A DNA stretch of 64,000 nt. Origin: Solitalea lacus (GTDB taxonomy: Bacteria; Bacteroidota; Bacteroidia; Sphingobacteriales; Sphingobacteriaceae). The stretch lies in the NCBI RefSeq assembly GCF_022014595.1, contig NZ_CP091740.1, positions 992,001 through 1,056,000 of the forward strand, read 5' to 3'. How positions within the stretch are numbered: the first letter of the stretch is position 1; every line of letters begins with the position of its first letter. The position numbers were made by a program, and so were the translations under genes. Of this stretch, positions 27,735 through 37,090 are shown one piece after another. The notes under the pieces are model-generated. The model saw only the letters and a list, made by a program, of their open reading frames with translations. It had not been told where the DNA came from and ran no database searches.

Positions 27735-28123
27735 AGCATTAGTGTTTAGTGACCGGTAATGATGCTTTCTTAAAAAGAGCTTTGGTTGATGAGGAAGCTC
27801 ATGGAATATATGTAAGCTTCATTTTATCATGCGTTAACGATGAATACACAATAAAAACCTGGTTATCATGTTCAACCGCTATATAAAGATATTAATTTAA
27901 AGGAAAGTTCAAAGTTTTATTACCTTTTTAGCGATACTTTTAACTTTATTGTCAACATATATGTATGTATAATGTGTCGAGATATGTGCATTGACAATAA
28001 AAGCTTTTTTATGGATTGTTGAGCAACAGGTATAGGTATTAATTTAATCACAGTAATTGGGGCGGATAGTTCAGGGCTTTGCGGTTACGGCAAAGCCCTA
28101 GTAAGTAGTATACGTGAAAGCCT
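27735..28123. other. Intergenic region with two unexplained stem-loops
   Basis: 389 bases between two minus-strand genes, no ORF seen. It contains (i) an 11-bp perfect inverted repeat TTTATTGTCAA (27945-27955) / TTGACAATAAA (27991-28001) enclosing 35 bases and followed by six T residues on the plus strand, although no plus-strand gene lies upstream after the asd terminator; and (ii) a hairpin AGGGCTTTG (28074-28082) / CAAAGCCCT (28091-28099) just after the transglutaminase-like gene, without a T-run. The second may stabilise or end that transcript. Confidence 0.5.
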
Positions 28124-29257
28124 TTAAGGAATTTGCCAAAATATATTGGGGTTATTCGTTTTGTAGTTTGTAAAGATTGTTCCTGTTTCGCTATTTTTCT
28201 GCGATTCTTTATCAGGTTTTTGTTGATATGCATCTAGCGGTAATAATTCAACATAACTAACCTTTTTGCCATCTGCCCATGTCTCTGTGTTGTATTCACT
28301 AATTAAAGGACACTTAAATCGGTATAAATTTTTAGCCATGTAAGTATATAAATAATTATCCTTTGTAGTAGTTGACTTATTGTTCCAGTTTGCATCAGCA
28401 TTAAGTAATAAAGGTTTGCCATACACAAGTCGTTCTCTTACTTCTTCAATACTTAATAAATCTCCATATTCGTTCATTACATAAGCATTATTTGTTGGAT
28501 CGACCCAAATCCATTTCTTCTTTTCTTCAAGATAAACCATGTTGATTACATGACAATCAGCAAAAACTGAATCTTTAGGCATACACGTAACAAACCTTGA
28601 TTTTATTCCTAAGGAAAGATAGCATTCATTTAAAACGGTTGCTAAGCCTCTGCAATTCAGGCCTCGTACTTCTTTTTTGCACTGGTTAATCATACTCAGT
28701 GCATTTTTTACAATAGGATTTTCATGATTCCCATCGTGTGGAATTAAATTATGTATCCAATGCAGCAGGTTCAATACTTTCAACGTTTCACTACCCTGAC
28801 CAGCTATCGAATCCAATTTTAATTCCTTTCTTAAGGCTATCAGGTTTGGATTGTTTTTGTCCTGATATTGAAACTGAGGAATTGTTCGGGTGTCTTTTGT
28901 GTTGTATTTTTCTGCCGATTTCAACCTGTCTAAATAGCTTGGCTCATACTTTATTTGAGTAAAAGCTTTTACAGAATCATTGAGTAATATAACAAAATCG
29001 AACCTGGTGTCAGTTGTAACTTTTATAGTTATTGAGTCCCGGTCCGTGTAAAAAGTAACGTTTTCACCTTTCGATGATGTAGTATAAACATCCGGGTTAA
29101 CCTTTGGTGAAATTGTCCAGGCGTTTTTTCGGAACTGGTTTCCATCACGAATGGAAACAGACGTTGATGTTGCTCTTATAACCTTAGTTTGTCCAAAAGT
29201 AAACTGTCCGATTATTAAAAAGGCTGTAAATAAAATAGTTGTCTTCTTCATAGTCAT
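28124..29257 (-). CDS. Exported transglutaminase-like protein
   Basis: 377 residues (start ATG 29257 or ATG 29251) with a signal peptide (TTILFTAFLIIGQFTFGQ). The C-terminal half has the transglutaminase/protease-like catalytic triad: cysteine in RGLNCRGLATVLNE, histidine in FADCHVINMVYL, aspartate in WIWVDPTNNAY. The N-terminal half looks like beta strands. Such secreted proteins may act as peptidases or cross-linkers at the envelope; the substrate is unknown. No neighbouring gene shares the strand closely, so it is probably monocistronic. Confidence 0.85.
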   Translation of the reverse strand: MTMKKTTILFTAFLIIGQFTFGQTKVIRATSTSVSIRDGNQFRKNAWTISPKVNPDVYTTSSKGENVTFYTDRDSITIKVTTDTRFDFVILLNDSVKAFTQIKYEPSYLDRLKSAEKYNTKDTRTIPQFQYQDKNNPNLIALRKELKLDSIAGQGSETLKVLNLLHWIHNLIPHDGNHENPIVKNALSMINQCKKEVRGLNCRGLATVLNECYLSLGIKSRFVTCMPKDSVFADCHVINMVYLEEKKKWIWVDPTNNAYVMNEYGDLLSIEEVRERLVYGKPLLLNADANWNNKSTTTKDNYLYTYMAKNLYRFKCPLISEYNTETWADGKKVSYVELLPLDAYQQKPDKESQKNSETGTIFTNYKTNNPNIFWQIP

Positions 29258-29569
29258 TCTATTAATATGTGGTATTTATTTAACATGATGCATAATGAGT
29301 CCCTAAGCAGAATTGTCTTTGGGTTTCCATTAAAAGGGGCCTTTAAATTTAAAATGGCTTAACATCTTCAATTTTATTGTTGGTAGAATCAGGAAACGCT
29401 TTCACTTGCTAAATTAGCTTTTTTGATCAGATTTTCTTGCTGGTTTCTTGGGGCTTTCTAAAGAATGATTGTACTGCTGAAACCTATAGATTTGCATAGT
29501 TTTACTAATTTGCTGATCAAAATACGCAGATGTTGGCAACATCATTATTGTCACTTATTTTTGTTCCGA
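29258..29569. other. Intergenic region upstream of pnuC
   Basis: 312 bases between divergent genes. The frame of pnuC is open back to 29465, but that stretch is not PnuC-like. The pnuC promoter lies at 29533-29563. I looked for a TPP riboswitch, common before PnuT-type thiamine transporters in this phylum, and saw none of its conserved sequence. Otherwise nothing. Confidence 0.5.
29533..29563 (+). promoter_or_regulatory. pnuC promoter
   Basis: TTG 29533-29535, 20-base spacer, TATTTTTG 29556-29563: a full consensus match. The transcript would begin about seven bases later, at or next to ATG 29570, giving a leaderless message, or one using ATG 29630 with a 60-base leader. Confidence 0.65.
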
Positions 29570-30256
29570 ATGGATAGGATCGATTTCTTTAGCATTGACC
29601 ATATCTGGTTTACCATTTTAGGGTATCCCATGAGTCATATTGAATTTTGGGGTACCATTGCCGGAGCCTTAGCCGTGTGGTTGTCTTCTAAAGCCAATAT
29701 TTGGAGTTGGCCGCTAGGGCTAATCAATGTGGTCCTGTTTTTCTTTATCTTCTATCAAATTCAATTATACCCTGATATGTTCTTGCAAGTGTTCTTTTTC
29801 ATTACCAATGTTATTGGCTGGTGGACCTGGACTCACCCTAAACCTGAACAGTCTGATCATAGGCACGAACTGAAGGTTAGTTATACTCAAGCAAAGTTAT
29901 TGTTAATGTTACTGGGCCTTGGACTGGGGGCTACCTATGCAATCGGTCACATGGCGCAAAATCTGCACAACTGGTTCCCAGTTATCTTTAAGCAGCCTAG
30001 CGCTTTCCCTTATCTCGATTCATTTGTTTTATCGTTCAGTATTATCGGCACATTTATGATGATAAGGAAAAAGATTGAATGCTGGATTTTATGGATAGCT
30101 GTAGATGTAATTTGTACCTATATTTATTATATAAAAGGAGTAAAACTTATTTCCATAGAGTACTTTGTCTTTTGCATTATTGCAGCGTTTGGTTACTGGT
30201 ATTGGAATAAGGAATATAAATCCTATAAAGGTCAAGCAAGCGCTGTTATTAACTAA
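29570..30256 (+). CDS. pnuC: Nicotinamide riboside transporter PnuC
   Basis: About 228 residues from ATG 29570 (MDRIDFFSIDHIWFTILGYPMSHIEFWG), with an alternative ATG at 29630. Seven-helix membrane protein; PnuC features are IEFWGTIAGALAVWLSSKANIWSWPLGLINVVLF, the ligand-binding ITNVIGWWTW, and near the C-terminus WILWIAVDVICTYIYYIKG. PnuC takes up nicotinamide riboside by facilitated diffusion, trapped by phosphorylation. The next gene, starting one base after the stop, encodes a NadR-like P-loop kinase, exactly the enzyme needed for trapping, which supports nicotinamide riboside rather than thiamine as substrate. Confidence 0.88.
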   Translation: MDRIDFFSIDHIWFTILGYPMSHIEFWGTIAGALAVWLSSKANIWSWPLGLINVVLFFFIFYQIQLYPDMFLQVFFFITNVIGWWTWTHPKPEQSDHRHELKVSYTQAKLLLMLLGLGLGATYAIGHMAQNLHNWFPVIFKQPSAFPYLDSFVLSFSIIGTFMMIRKKIECWILWIAVDVICTYIYYIKGVKLISIEYFVFCIIAAFGYWYWNKEYKSYKGQASAVIN

Positions 30257-30257
30257 A

Positions 30258-30815
30258 TTGTCTTTGGATAAAAAAGCATCATTACCAATAATAAAAATTT
30301 GTATTTACGGACCTGAAAGTACAGGGAAAAGTACTCTGGCCGCTTATTTAGCTGTGAAATTTGAATCGGTTTGCGTGCCGGAAATAGCTAGAGATTTTAT
30401 CACTTCCAATGATTTTACCGTTGAAGATATTGTGGAAATTGGAAGAGCGCAAACCGAAGCGGTGTTAACCCAAAGTGCTACTGCAAATAAATTCTTGTTT
30501 TGTGATACTGATTTGATTACAACCCAAATTTATTCAGACTATTATTTAGGGGTGATACCTGAGGAACTTTATGAGCTTGAGAAAAAAGTAAGTTATGACC
30601 TTTATTTCCTTACAGATATTGACGTTCCCTGGGTGCCAGACGGCTTGCGTGGCTTATGGCATAACAGAGCTGAAATGTTTGAACGCTTTAAATCCGAACT
30701 GGACAAGCGAAACATTAAGTATTACCTTGTTCAAGGAAGTTTTCAGGAACGCCAGCAGTTTGCGGTGAATATAATCAGGGAGCTTTTTGACGAGGAGAAT
30801 ACATTATATATATGA
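30258..30815 (+). CDS. NadR-like P-loop kinase (probable ribosylnicotinamide kinase)
   Basis: About 185 residues. Walker A motif YGPESTGKSTLA near the N-terminus, VPEIARDF typical of the NadR kinase domain, and FLFCDTDLITTQIYSDYY. It resembles the C-terminal kinase half of NadR without the adenylyltransferase domain, and would phosphorylate nicotinamide riboside to NMN. The frame is open to an ATG at 30165 inside pnuC, but that overlap would add residues unrelated to the family; TTG 30258 or TTG 30264, one to seven bases after the pnuC stop, is more likely. Translationally coupled to pnuC. Confidence 0.8.
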   Translation: MSLDKKASLPIIKICIYGPESTGKSTLAAYLAVKFESVCVPEIARDFITSNDFTVEDIVEIGRAQTEAVLTQSATANKFLFCDTDLITTQIYSDYYLGVIPEELYELEKKVSYDLYFLTDIDVPWVPDGLRGLWHNRAEMFERFKSELDKRNIKYYLVQGSFQERQQFAVNIIRELFDEENTLYI

Positions 30816-30864
30816 ATGATGAATAGTTTTTAAAGTTATTCATCACTCATAAATCAATAATCAT

Positions 30865-31371
30865 TTATAAATAGCAGTCAGTAATAACGTTTTTATGATG
30901 TTTGGCATGACCAGCTATAATGTAGCCAAGGGCTAGAGCTGTACAAGGCTGACTACTGCTTATACCCTGACGAGTTAGCTCTTCTTCATCCATTGCGTTA
31001 AATAGGCTCAAAGTTGAATTTCTCACCGATTTAAACTCATCAACAAGGCTTTGTAATGTTCTTTTGCTAGTTTTTGCGTTTTCAATAAATTCATTTTCAT
31101 CAAAGCTTGGCAATGGGGTAGTATCGTTTCTTGAGAAACGTAAAGCACGGTAACTGAAAATACGTTCTGCATCAGTGAGGTGAAGTAAAACTTCTTTTAG
31201 TGACCATTTGCCCTCAGCATAAGCAAAGTCTCCTTTGTTTTCAGGTAATGAATCAATAAAGTCAAATAATTCTTCAGTATTAGCCTGTAAAGCTTCTTTG
31301 ACATTGTTGTGCTCAACAAGGTCTATGTAGTGTTCAAAGTAAAGTGCGTAGGTTCCTTCTTTCGGTCTCAT
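30865..31371 (-). CDS. DinB-family protein (DinB_2)
   Basis: 168 residues forming a four-helix bundle with a predicted metal site: histidine in KWSLKEVLLHLTDAERI (about residue 65) and the H-x3-H pair in IAGHAKHHKNVI near the C-terminus. DinB_2 proteins include thiol-dependent (bacillithiol or mycothiol) S-transferases; activity of this one is unknown. Convergent with the NadR-like gene. A second DinB protein occurs at 60213-60695. Confidence 0.85.
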   Translation of the reverse strand: MRPKEGTYALYFEHYIDLVEHNNVKEALQANTEELFDFIDSLPENKGDFAYAEGKWSLKEVLLHLTDAERIFSYRALRFSRNDTTPLPSFDENEFIENAKTSKRTLQSLVDEFKSVRNSTLSLFNAMDEEELTRQGISSSQPCTALALGYIIAGHAKHHKNVITDCYL

Positions 31372-31509
31372 GATAAGCGTTTAGTTATTCGCCAAAGATA
31401 AAGTTTGCCATGAGTATGACAAGCTAAAAAGCAAACAAAATGCGTAGTATTTGGTCAATATAATTAATTAATTTGCGTTTGATAGGATAGGACAGTTAAA
31501 CACATTCAA

Positions 31510-32604
31510 ATGATTTCAGTACTTACAGCCGTAACCGTTTTTTTGGTCATTCGCTTTTGTGTTACGTTGTTTAACTTTATTTCGAAACCCAAATTGTCAA
31601 GGTCGCCACGTCATTACAGCGACTTTGTTTCTATTCTAATTCCCGCCAGAAATGAGGGTGATTCGATTTTACCCGTTTTGGAGTCAATAAAAAATCAGGA
31701 TTACCAGAATTATGAAGTGTTGATTTTGGATGATAATTCATCCGATAACACTTATGCATTAGCCGAGGCATTTGCTCAAACCGATAGCCGTTTTAGGGTT
31801 ATCCGCGGAAATACATTGCCTCCAGATTGGCTTGGGAAAAACTATGCTTGTTACCAATTATCCAAAGAAGCCAAAGGTGATTATCTGTTATTTATTGATG
31901 CGAATGTAATGGTTCATAATCGTTTAATTGATAATGCCTTGTACAGAATTAAGGTTTTTAAATTGGGGTTATTGTCCTTACTGGTCAATCAAAAAATGCT
32001 TTCATTAGGCGAGCGATTGGTGGTCCCTTTGTTCAATTATGTCTTGCTAACCACTCTTCCTTTACGGTTAGTATCATTGACTAAGTCGCCTATTTTTTCT
32101 GCAGCCAGCGGTCAGTTTATGTTCTTTGATGCTCATAATTACCATCGTAATCAGTGGCATGAACAGGTAAAAACATTTCCAGCTGGCGAACTTGAGATAA
32201 TGAAACTTTTAAAAGCAGCCCGTTACAAAGGTGAGGTATTACTTGCTGCTGGTTTTGCAGATTCCAGAACTTATACCTCTTATTCAAGTGGTATTTTGGG
32301 GTTCAGTAATAAATTGCTTGCCGGTTTTAGTTATAGCGTTATATGGCTTTTGGTTTTCTTATTATTGGTATTTTTTGGCTACAGCCTGCTATTGTTGTTA
32401 CCACGGTATGAACTATTAGGTGTTGTGATTTTTTTGATCATAGGTATGCGCTACATGGTTTCACTTATGAGTCACCAAAATGTGGTACTTAATTTTCTGC
32501 TACATCCTTTCCAAATGATAACCTTGGTAATCATCAGTATACTTTCAATTCACATGTATTTAACCAAAACCATGATTTCCAAGGGACGCTATATTTTGCG
32601 TTAG
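31510..32604 (+). CDS. Membrane-anchored family 2 glycosyltransferase
   Basis: 364 residues. One N-terminal membrane helix, then a GT2 catalytic domain: FVSILIPARNEGDSILP, the nucleotide-binding LILDDNSSDNTY, PPDWLGKNYACYQL, and the metal-binding FIDANVMV; C-terminal half with three to four further membrane helices. Overall similar to CrtQ-type and hopanoid/carotenoid glycosyltransferases. IspH, of the isoprenoid precursor pathway, follows 49 bases downstream, which makes a lipid-isoprenoid acceptor attractive but unproven. The start ATG 31510 gives a membrane helix at once, as expected. Confidence 0.8.
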   Translation: MISVLTAVTVFLVIRFCVTLFNFISKPKLSRSPRHYSDFVSILIPARNEGDSILPVLESIKNQDYQNYEVLILDDNSSDNTYALAEAFAQTDSRFRVIRGNTLPPDWLGKNYACYQLSKEAKGDYLLFIDANVMVHNRLIDNALYRIKVFKLGLLSLLVNQKMLSLGERLVVPLFNYVLLTTLPLRLVSLTKSPIFSAASGQFMFFDAHNYHRNQWHEQVKTFPAGELEIMKLLKAARYKGEVLLAAGFADSRTYTSYSSGILGFSNKLLAGFSYSVIWLLVFLLLVFFGYSLLLLLPRYELLGVVIFLIIGMRYMVSLMSHQNVVLNFLLHPFQMITLVIISILSIHMYLTKTMISKGRYILR

Positions 32605-32653
32605 GTAATTGTGAATAGTTTTATCTTTGCAAAAAAAATAATTCACTGCGATA

Positions 32654-33499
32654 ATGCTCAATTTAAAAGTTGATATAGATAAGGAATCAGGTTTTTGTTT
32701 CGGGGTGGTTTATGCCATTGATATGGCGGAAGAAATTCTTGATGAGCAAGGTTATCTGTATTGCTTGGGAGATATTGTGCACAACGATGAAGAAGTAGCT
32801 CGTTTAAAAGCCAAAGGCTTGCGTATTATAGATCATGAGCGTTTAAAAGAGTTGCAAAATGAAAAAGTGCTGATCAGGGCACATGGAGAAGCACCGGAAA
32901 CTTACCGATTGGCTGTAGAAAATAACATCCAATTGATTGATGCCTCATGTCCGGTTGTGCTTAAATTGCAGAATCGCATTAAAAATACACATGACAGTAA
33001 TGAGCCTATTCTGATTTACGGCAAACATGGGCACGCTGAAGTGATCGGTTTGCATGGTCAAACAGATGGCAAGGCATTAGTGTTTCAGGATATTTCTGAA
33101 TTGGATGGGGTGGAGCTTCCCAAAAAGTTTTCTTTATATAGTCAAACAACCAAGAGTACCGATAACTTTTATAAGATAAAGGATGAATTGCTTGCCCGTG
33201 GTTATGAGGTGAAAGCCAATGACACGATTTGTCGTCAGGTGTCAAACCGAGATAAAGACCTCCCTGAATTTGCTTCGAAGTATGATAAAGTGGTGTTTGT
33301 TTCTGGTAAGAAATCGTCAAATGGGAAGGTTTTGTTTGAAGTTTGTCGAAAAACTAATCCTAATACGTTTTTTATCTCCTCAGTTGAAGAAATTGATGCA
33401 TCATTGTTCACTCAAAATGACAAAGTAGGAATAGCGGGGGCTACATCAACTCCAATGTGGTTAATGGAAGATGTAAAGAAAGCACTTGAGGCGTTATAA
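32654..33499 (+). CDS. ispH: 4-hydroxy-3-methylbut-2-enyl diphosphate reductase
   Basis: 281 residues. Last enzyme of the MEP pathway: reduces HMBPP to IPP and DMAPP with an iron-sulfur cluster. The three cluster cysteines are visible: C15 (ESGFCFGV), C99 (DASCPVV) and C193 (NDTICRQVSNRD). AHGE and YGKHGHAEVIGLHG are substrate-diphosphate contacts, and CRQVSNRDKDLPEFA is a family signature. Length normal for Bacteroidota. A TATCTTTG -7-like element (32622-32629) sits upstream, without a good -33 partner. Confidence 0.96.
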   Translation: MLNLKVDIDKESGFCFGVVYAIDMAEEILDEQGYLYCLGDIVHNDEEVARLKAKGLRIIDHERLKELQNEKVLIRAHGEAPETYRLAVENNIQLIDASCPVVLKLQNRIKNTHDSNEPILIYGKHGHAEVIGLHGQTDGKALVFQDISELDGVELPKKFSLYSQTTKSTDNFYKIKDELLARGYEVKANDTICRQVSNRDKDLPEFASKYDKVVFVSGKKSSNGKVLFEVCRKTNPNTFFISSVEEIDASLFTQNDKVGIAGATSTPMWLMEDVKKALEAL

Positions 33500-33583
33500 T
33501 GTTTCAGGTGTAAAGAAAAAATAATGAAGATGAGAACGAATGCAATGGTTATCAGTTCTCATCTTTGATTTTTTATCCAACTT

Positions 33584-35959
33584 ATGAACCAGTTAAAACG
33601 TTTACTTATCCTAGTTTTAATTTTTACACTCGCTCAAAATACATTTGCTCAAAAGGGCATAATAAAGGGTGTCGTAACTGATGTGTTTTCGAATGAATCT
33701 TTAGCAGGGGTAACCCTTCTGATTCAAAAAACAAATAAAGTTACCGTTACAGATAGTATTGGGAGGTTTACTCTTGATAAGCTTACCCCCGGATTTTACA
33801 ATATTTCAGTTACCTATATTGGTTATAAACCAAAAACAATTCATGAAATTCAAGTTACCAATGCCAAGGCAACCATTGTAAATATCACTTTAGAGACCGA
33901 TGCCAAAAGTTTAGGAGAAGTGGAGGTTCGCTCTAGTTCTTATAAGTCTGAAGAAACGCCGTTGTCGTTAAGAACGATTGGGGTTGCTGAAATTAAGCGT
34001 AATCCGGGTGGGAATCGAGATATTTCCAAGGTGGTACAATCTTTACCAGGCGTGGCCCAACCGGTGAGCTTTAGAAATGATATAATTATTAGGGGAGGCG
34101 CTCCAAATGAGAATCGATTTTTCTTGGATGATATTGAAATCCCAAACTTAAACCACTTTACCACTCAAGGTTCATCAGGTGGTCCAGTAGGGATGATAAA
34201 TGTTGATTTTATTAACCAGGTAGACTTTTATTCGGGAGCCTTTCCTGCTAATCGTGGGAATGCATTGAGCTCGGTATTTCAATTCAGGCAAAAAGATGGT
34301 CGGAGTGATCGTCAGTCAGGAGCATTAACAATTGGTGCCTCTGATTTTGCCATTTCTGCAGAAGGGCCCATTTCACAAAAGACTACCTACTTGGCTTCTT
34401 TTCGTCGATCGTATTTGCAATTCTTATTTAAAGCATTTGACCTGCCGTTTTTGCCAACGTATAATGATGCTCAGTTTAAAATTAAAACCAAAATCGACTC
34501 AAAGAATGAGCTTACTTTTATTGGCTTAGGAGCAATTGACAGATTCGCCCTAAATACACAAGCTAATGATACGGAAGCTAAGCAATACATTTTGGCAAAT
34601 CTTGCAACCAATACTCAGGATAATTATACTGTTGGAGCTTCATACAAGCATTACAGAACCACAGGATTTACGACGCTTGCAATCAGTAGAAACTACTTGA
34701 ATAATAGGGCGGAGAAATATTTTGATAATAATGAAGAACTGCCAAAGAAGATGGATTACTCATCCAAAGAAATTGAAAATAAACTGCGGTTGGAACGCTC
34801 AGATAAATACAATGACTGGAAGGTTTCTTATGGAGCTAACATTGAAACAGGGAGATATAGCACTGAAACCTTTTATTTAAATCCTTATGGCCCGACAGTT
34901 AATTACAGTTCAAAATTGGATGATTTAAAATATGGCTTTTACGGCCAGGTGAGTAAAGAATTATTTGATGATAATCTTACACTTTCTGCTGGAGTTCGAG
35001 CAGATGGTTCCGATTTTTCCTCGTTAACAAATAATCCGCTTAAACAATTATCTCCCCGCTTTTCCGCTTCTTATTCTATTAATCCGGCTGTGAGTTTGAA
35101 TTTTAATACAGGCTTGTATTATCAATTGCCTGCCTACACAGTTTTGGGTTATCGTAATGAAACAGGGGAATTAACCAATAAGAACGTAAAATATATTTCT
35201 AATTACCATACGGTGCTGGGGCTTGAAGTGAACTCTGGCTCCAATCTTCGTTTTACAGCAGAAGCGTTCTATAAAAAATATTATGACTATCCAATGATCG
35301 AATTCCAAGGCGATACCGTTAATTTAGCCAACCTTGGAGCCGATTTCGGGGTAGTAGGAAATCAACCGGTTGTTGGTTTAAATGGAGGCCGAACTTACGG
35401 CTTTGAACTGATGGCACAGCAACGCTTAAATAAAGGGTTTTATGGCATTGCGGCTTTAACATTGGTGCGTAGTGAGTTTAAAGACAAGAGTAGTCAATTT
35501 GTCCCTTCAGGTTGGGATAGCCGGTATATTTTGACAATTACTGCCGGAAAGCTGTTTAAACGCAATTGGGAAGTGGGAGCAAAGTTCAGATTTACTGGAG
35601 GGGCGCCTTATACTCCGTACGATGTGCCTTTCTCTTCGCTCAAAACTAACTGGTTAATCAATCCTCAGGGAACTCTTGATTATGACCAGCTCAATACCCT
35701 TCGGTTAGGAAATTTCTATCAATTGGATGCCCGGGTTGATAAAAAGTATCCGTTTAAAAAATGGACGTTGAACTTCTACGTTGATATTCAAAATCTGACC
35801 AATTTTGTTTACGAGGGACAACCGTATATTGATGTGGTAAAAGACGCAGATGGTAAACCCGTGACGGACCCTAGTGATCCGTCGCGCTGGCAAATGAAAT
35901 CGGTAAAAAATGATATTGGGAACATGTTGCCAACCCTAGGTATTATTTTAGAATTATAG
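33584..35959 (+). CDS. TonB-dependent receptor with carboxypeptidase-like N-terminal domain
   Basis: 791 residues, outer membrane. Signal peptide (LILVLIFTLAQNTFAQ), CarboxypepD_reg-like domain (residues about 25-110: GVVTDVFSNESLAGVTLLIQ), plug domain (NPGGNRDISKVVQSLPGV, DIIIRGGAPNENRFFLDDIEIPN), then a 22-strand-type barrel ending IILEL. No SusD partner is adjacent, so it is not a polysaccharide-utilisation locus. The next gene is ferrochelatase, 51 bases downstream, which makes an iron or haem-related substrate a fair guess. The substrate cannot be read from the sequence. Confidence 0.9.
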   Translation: MNQLKRLLILVLIFTLAQNTFAQKGIIKGVVTDVFSNESLAGVTLLIQKTNKVTVTDSIGRFTLDKLTPGFYNISVTYIGYKPKTIHEIQVTNAKATIVNITLETDAKSLGEVEVRSSSYKSEETPLSLRTIGVAEIKRNPGGNRDISKVVQSLPGVAQPVSFRNDIIIRGGAPNENRFFLDDIEIPNLNHFTTQGSSGGPVGMINVDFINQVDFYSGAFPANRGNALSSVFQFRQKDGRSDRQSGALTIGASDFAISAEGPISQKTTYLASFRRSYLQFLFKAFDLPFLPTYNDAQFKIKTKIDSKNELTFIGLGAIDRFALNTQANDTEAKQYILANLATNTQDNYTVGASYKHYRTTGFTTLAISRNYLNNRAEKYFDNNEELPKKMDYSSKEIENKLRLERSDKYNDWKVSYGANIETGRYSTETFYLNPYGPTVNYSSKLDDLKYGFYGQVSKELFDDNLTLSAGVRADGSDFSSLTNNPLKQLSPRFSASYSINPAVSLNFNTGLYYQLPAYTVLGYRNETGELTNKNVKYISNYHTVLGLEVNSGSNLRFTAEAFYKKYYDYPMIEFQGDTVNLANLGADFGVVGNQPVVGLNGGRTYGFELMAQQRLNKGFYGIAALTLVRSEFKDKSSQFVPSGWDSRYILTITAGKLFKRNWEVGAKFRFTGGAPYTPYDVPFSSLKTNWLINPQGTLDYDQLNTLRLGNFYQLDARVDKKYPFKKWTLNFYVDIQNLTNFVYEGQPYIDVVKDADGKPVTDPSDPSRWQMKSVKNDIGNMLPTLGIILEL

Positions 35960-36010
35960 GAATCACCAAAAATAAAAAGAAAGGAATTTTCGATACACGG
36001 AAATTTTGGT

Positions 36011-37027
36011 ATGAAAAGTAAAAAAGGAATACTGCTGGTAAATTTAGGTACACCAGATAGCCCCTCAACGGCTGATGTGCGAAGGTACTTGGATGAGTTT
36101 TTGTCTGACCCAAGAGTGATTGACGTGAATCCTATTGGTCGATTTTTTCTAGTGAAAGGGATTATCTTACCTACTCGTTCGCCCAAATCAGCGGCCACTT
36201 ATCAAAAAATATGGACTGAAGAAGGTTCGCCCCTTCTGCGCTATACCATACGTCAAACTGAACTTTTGGCTGAGCGTCTAGGAGATGAATATATGGTTGA
36301 ATATGCCATGAGATATCAAAATCCTAGCATTGAGAAGGTTTTGGAGCGTTTTAGAAAGGAAAAAGTTTTTAACATAAAGGTTATTCCGCTTTTCCCTCAA
36401 TATGCATCTGCAACCACCGGCTCGGTACATGATATGATTATGACCTTAGTGAAGAATTGGCAAATTGTTCCTGATATTGAATTGGTAAACAGCTTCCCCG
36501 ATCATCCCATTATGATCGATGCTTTTGCTCAGTTGGGGAGTAAATATGATGTTAATTCGTTTGATCACGTACTCTTTAGTTTTCATGGCTTGCCAAAACG
36601 ACAATTGATGAAAGCGGATCCTAGCGGATGTCATTGTCAACAAATTGATAGCTGTTGCGCAAAGATCAATGTAAATAATCAATATTGTTATAGCGCTCAG
36701 TCGCACTTAACAGCCAGGTTAATTGCAGAAAAGCTTAATCTGCCTAAAGAAAAATACAGTATTTGTTTTCAATCCCGACTTGGCAAAGATCCTTGGGTGG
36801 AACCTTATACGAGTGAAGTGATCGAACGATTGGCAAAAGAAGGTAAAAAGAAATTACTTGTATTTTGTCCTGCTTTTGTGGCGGATTGTTTAGAAACCAC
36901 CTTTGAAATTGGAATGGAATATGATGAAGAATTTAGACATATGGGTGGAGAAAAAGTACAATTAGTAGAGGGGTTGAATGACCATGTACGTTGGATTGAT
37001 GCACTTGAAGATATTGCAAGAAACTAA
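36011..37027 (+). CDS. hemH: Ferrochelatase
   Basis: 338 residues. Inserts ferrous iron into protoporphyrin IX, the final step of protohaem synthesis. Motifs: KKGILLVNLGTPDSP at the N-terminus, the catalytic histidine in LFSFHGLPKRQ, FQSRLGKDPWVEPYTSE, and the catalytic glutamate in FVADCLETTFEI. A cysteine-rich insert (DPSGCHCQQIDSCCAK) follows the catalytic histidine; comparable cysteines bind a 2Fe-2S cluster in some ferrochelatases, but that is inference here. Downstream of the TonB-dependent receptor on the same strand and ended by a strong terminator. Confidence 0.95.
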   Translation: MKSKKGILLVNLGTPDSPSTADVRRYLDEFLSDPRVIDVNPIGRFFLVKGIILPTRSPKSAATYQKIWTEEGSPLLRYTIRQTELLAERLGDEYMVEYAMRYQNPSIEKVLERFRKEKVFNIKVIPLFPQYASATTGSVHDMIMTLVKNWQIVPDIELVNSFPDHPIMIDAFAQLGSKYDVNSFDHVLFSFHGLPKRQLMKADPSGCHCQQIDSCCAKINVNNQYCYSAQSHLTARLIAEKLNLPKEKYSICFQSRLGKDPWVEPYTSEVIERLAKEGKKKLLVFCPAFVADCLETTFEIGMEYDEEFRHMGGEKVQLVEGLNDHVRWIDALEDIARN

Positions 37028-37047
37028 GGTTTTGTAGGTCTGTAAAA

Positions 37048-37085
37048 AACAAAGGGTCAAAAGAAAAGTTTCTTTTGACCCTTTT
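37048..37085. terminator. Bidirectional terminator between hemH and the hybrid kinase gene
   Basis: Arms AAAGGGTCAAAAGAAA (37051-37066) and 37069-37084 are complementary, with an A-run before and T-run after; serves the convergent genes on both strands. Confidence 0.88.
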
Positions 37086-37090
37086 ATCGT

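Noticed and set aside
29258-29569. TPP riboswitch upstream of the PnuC-type transporter
   Set aside because: The conserved TPP motif is absent; the neighbouring kinase favours nicotinamide riboside.
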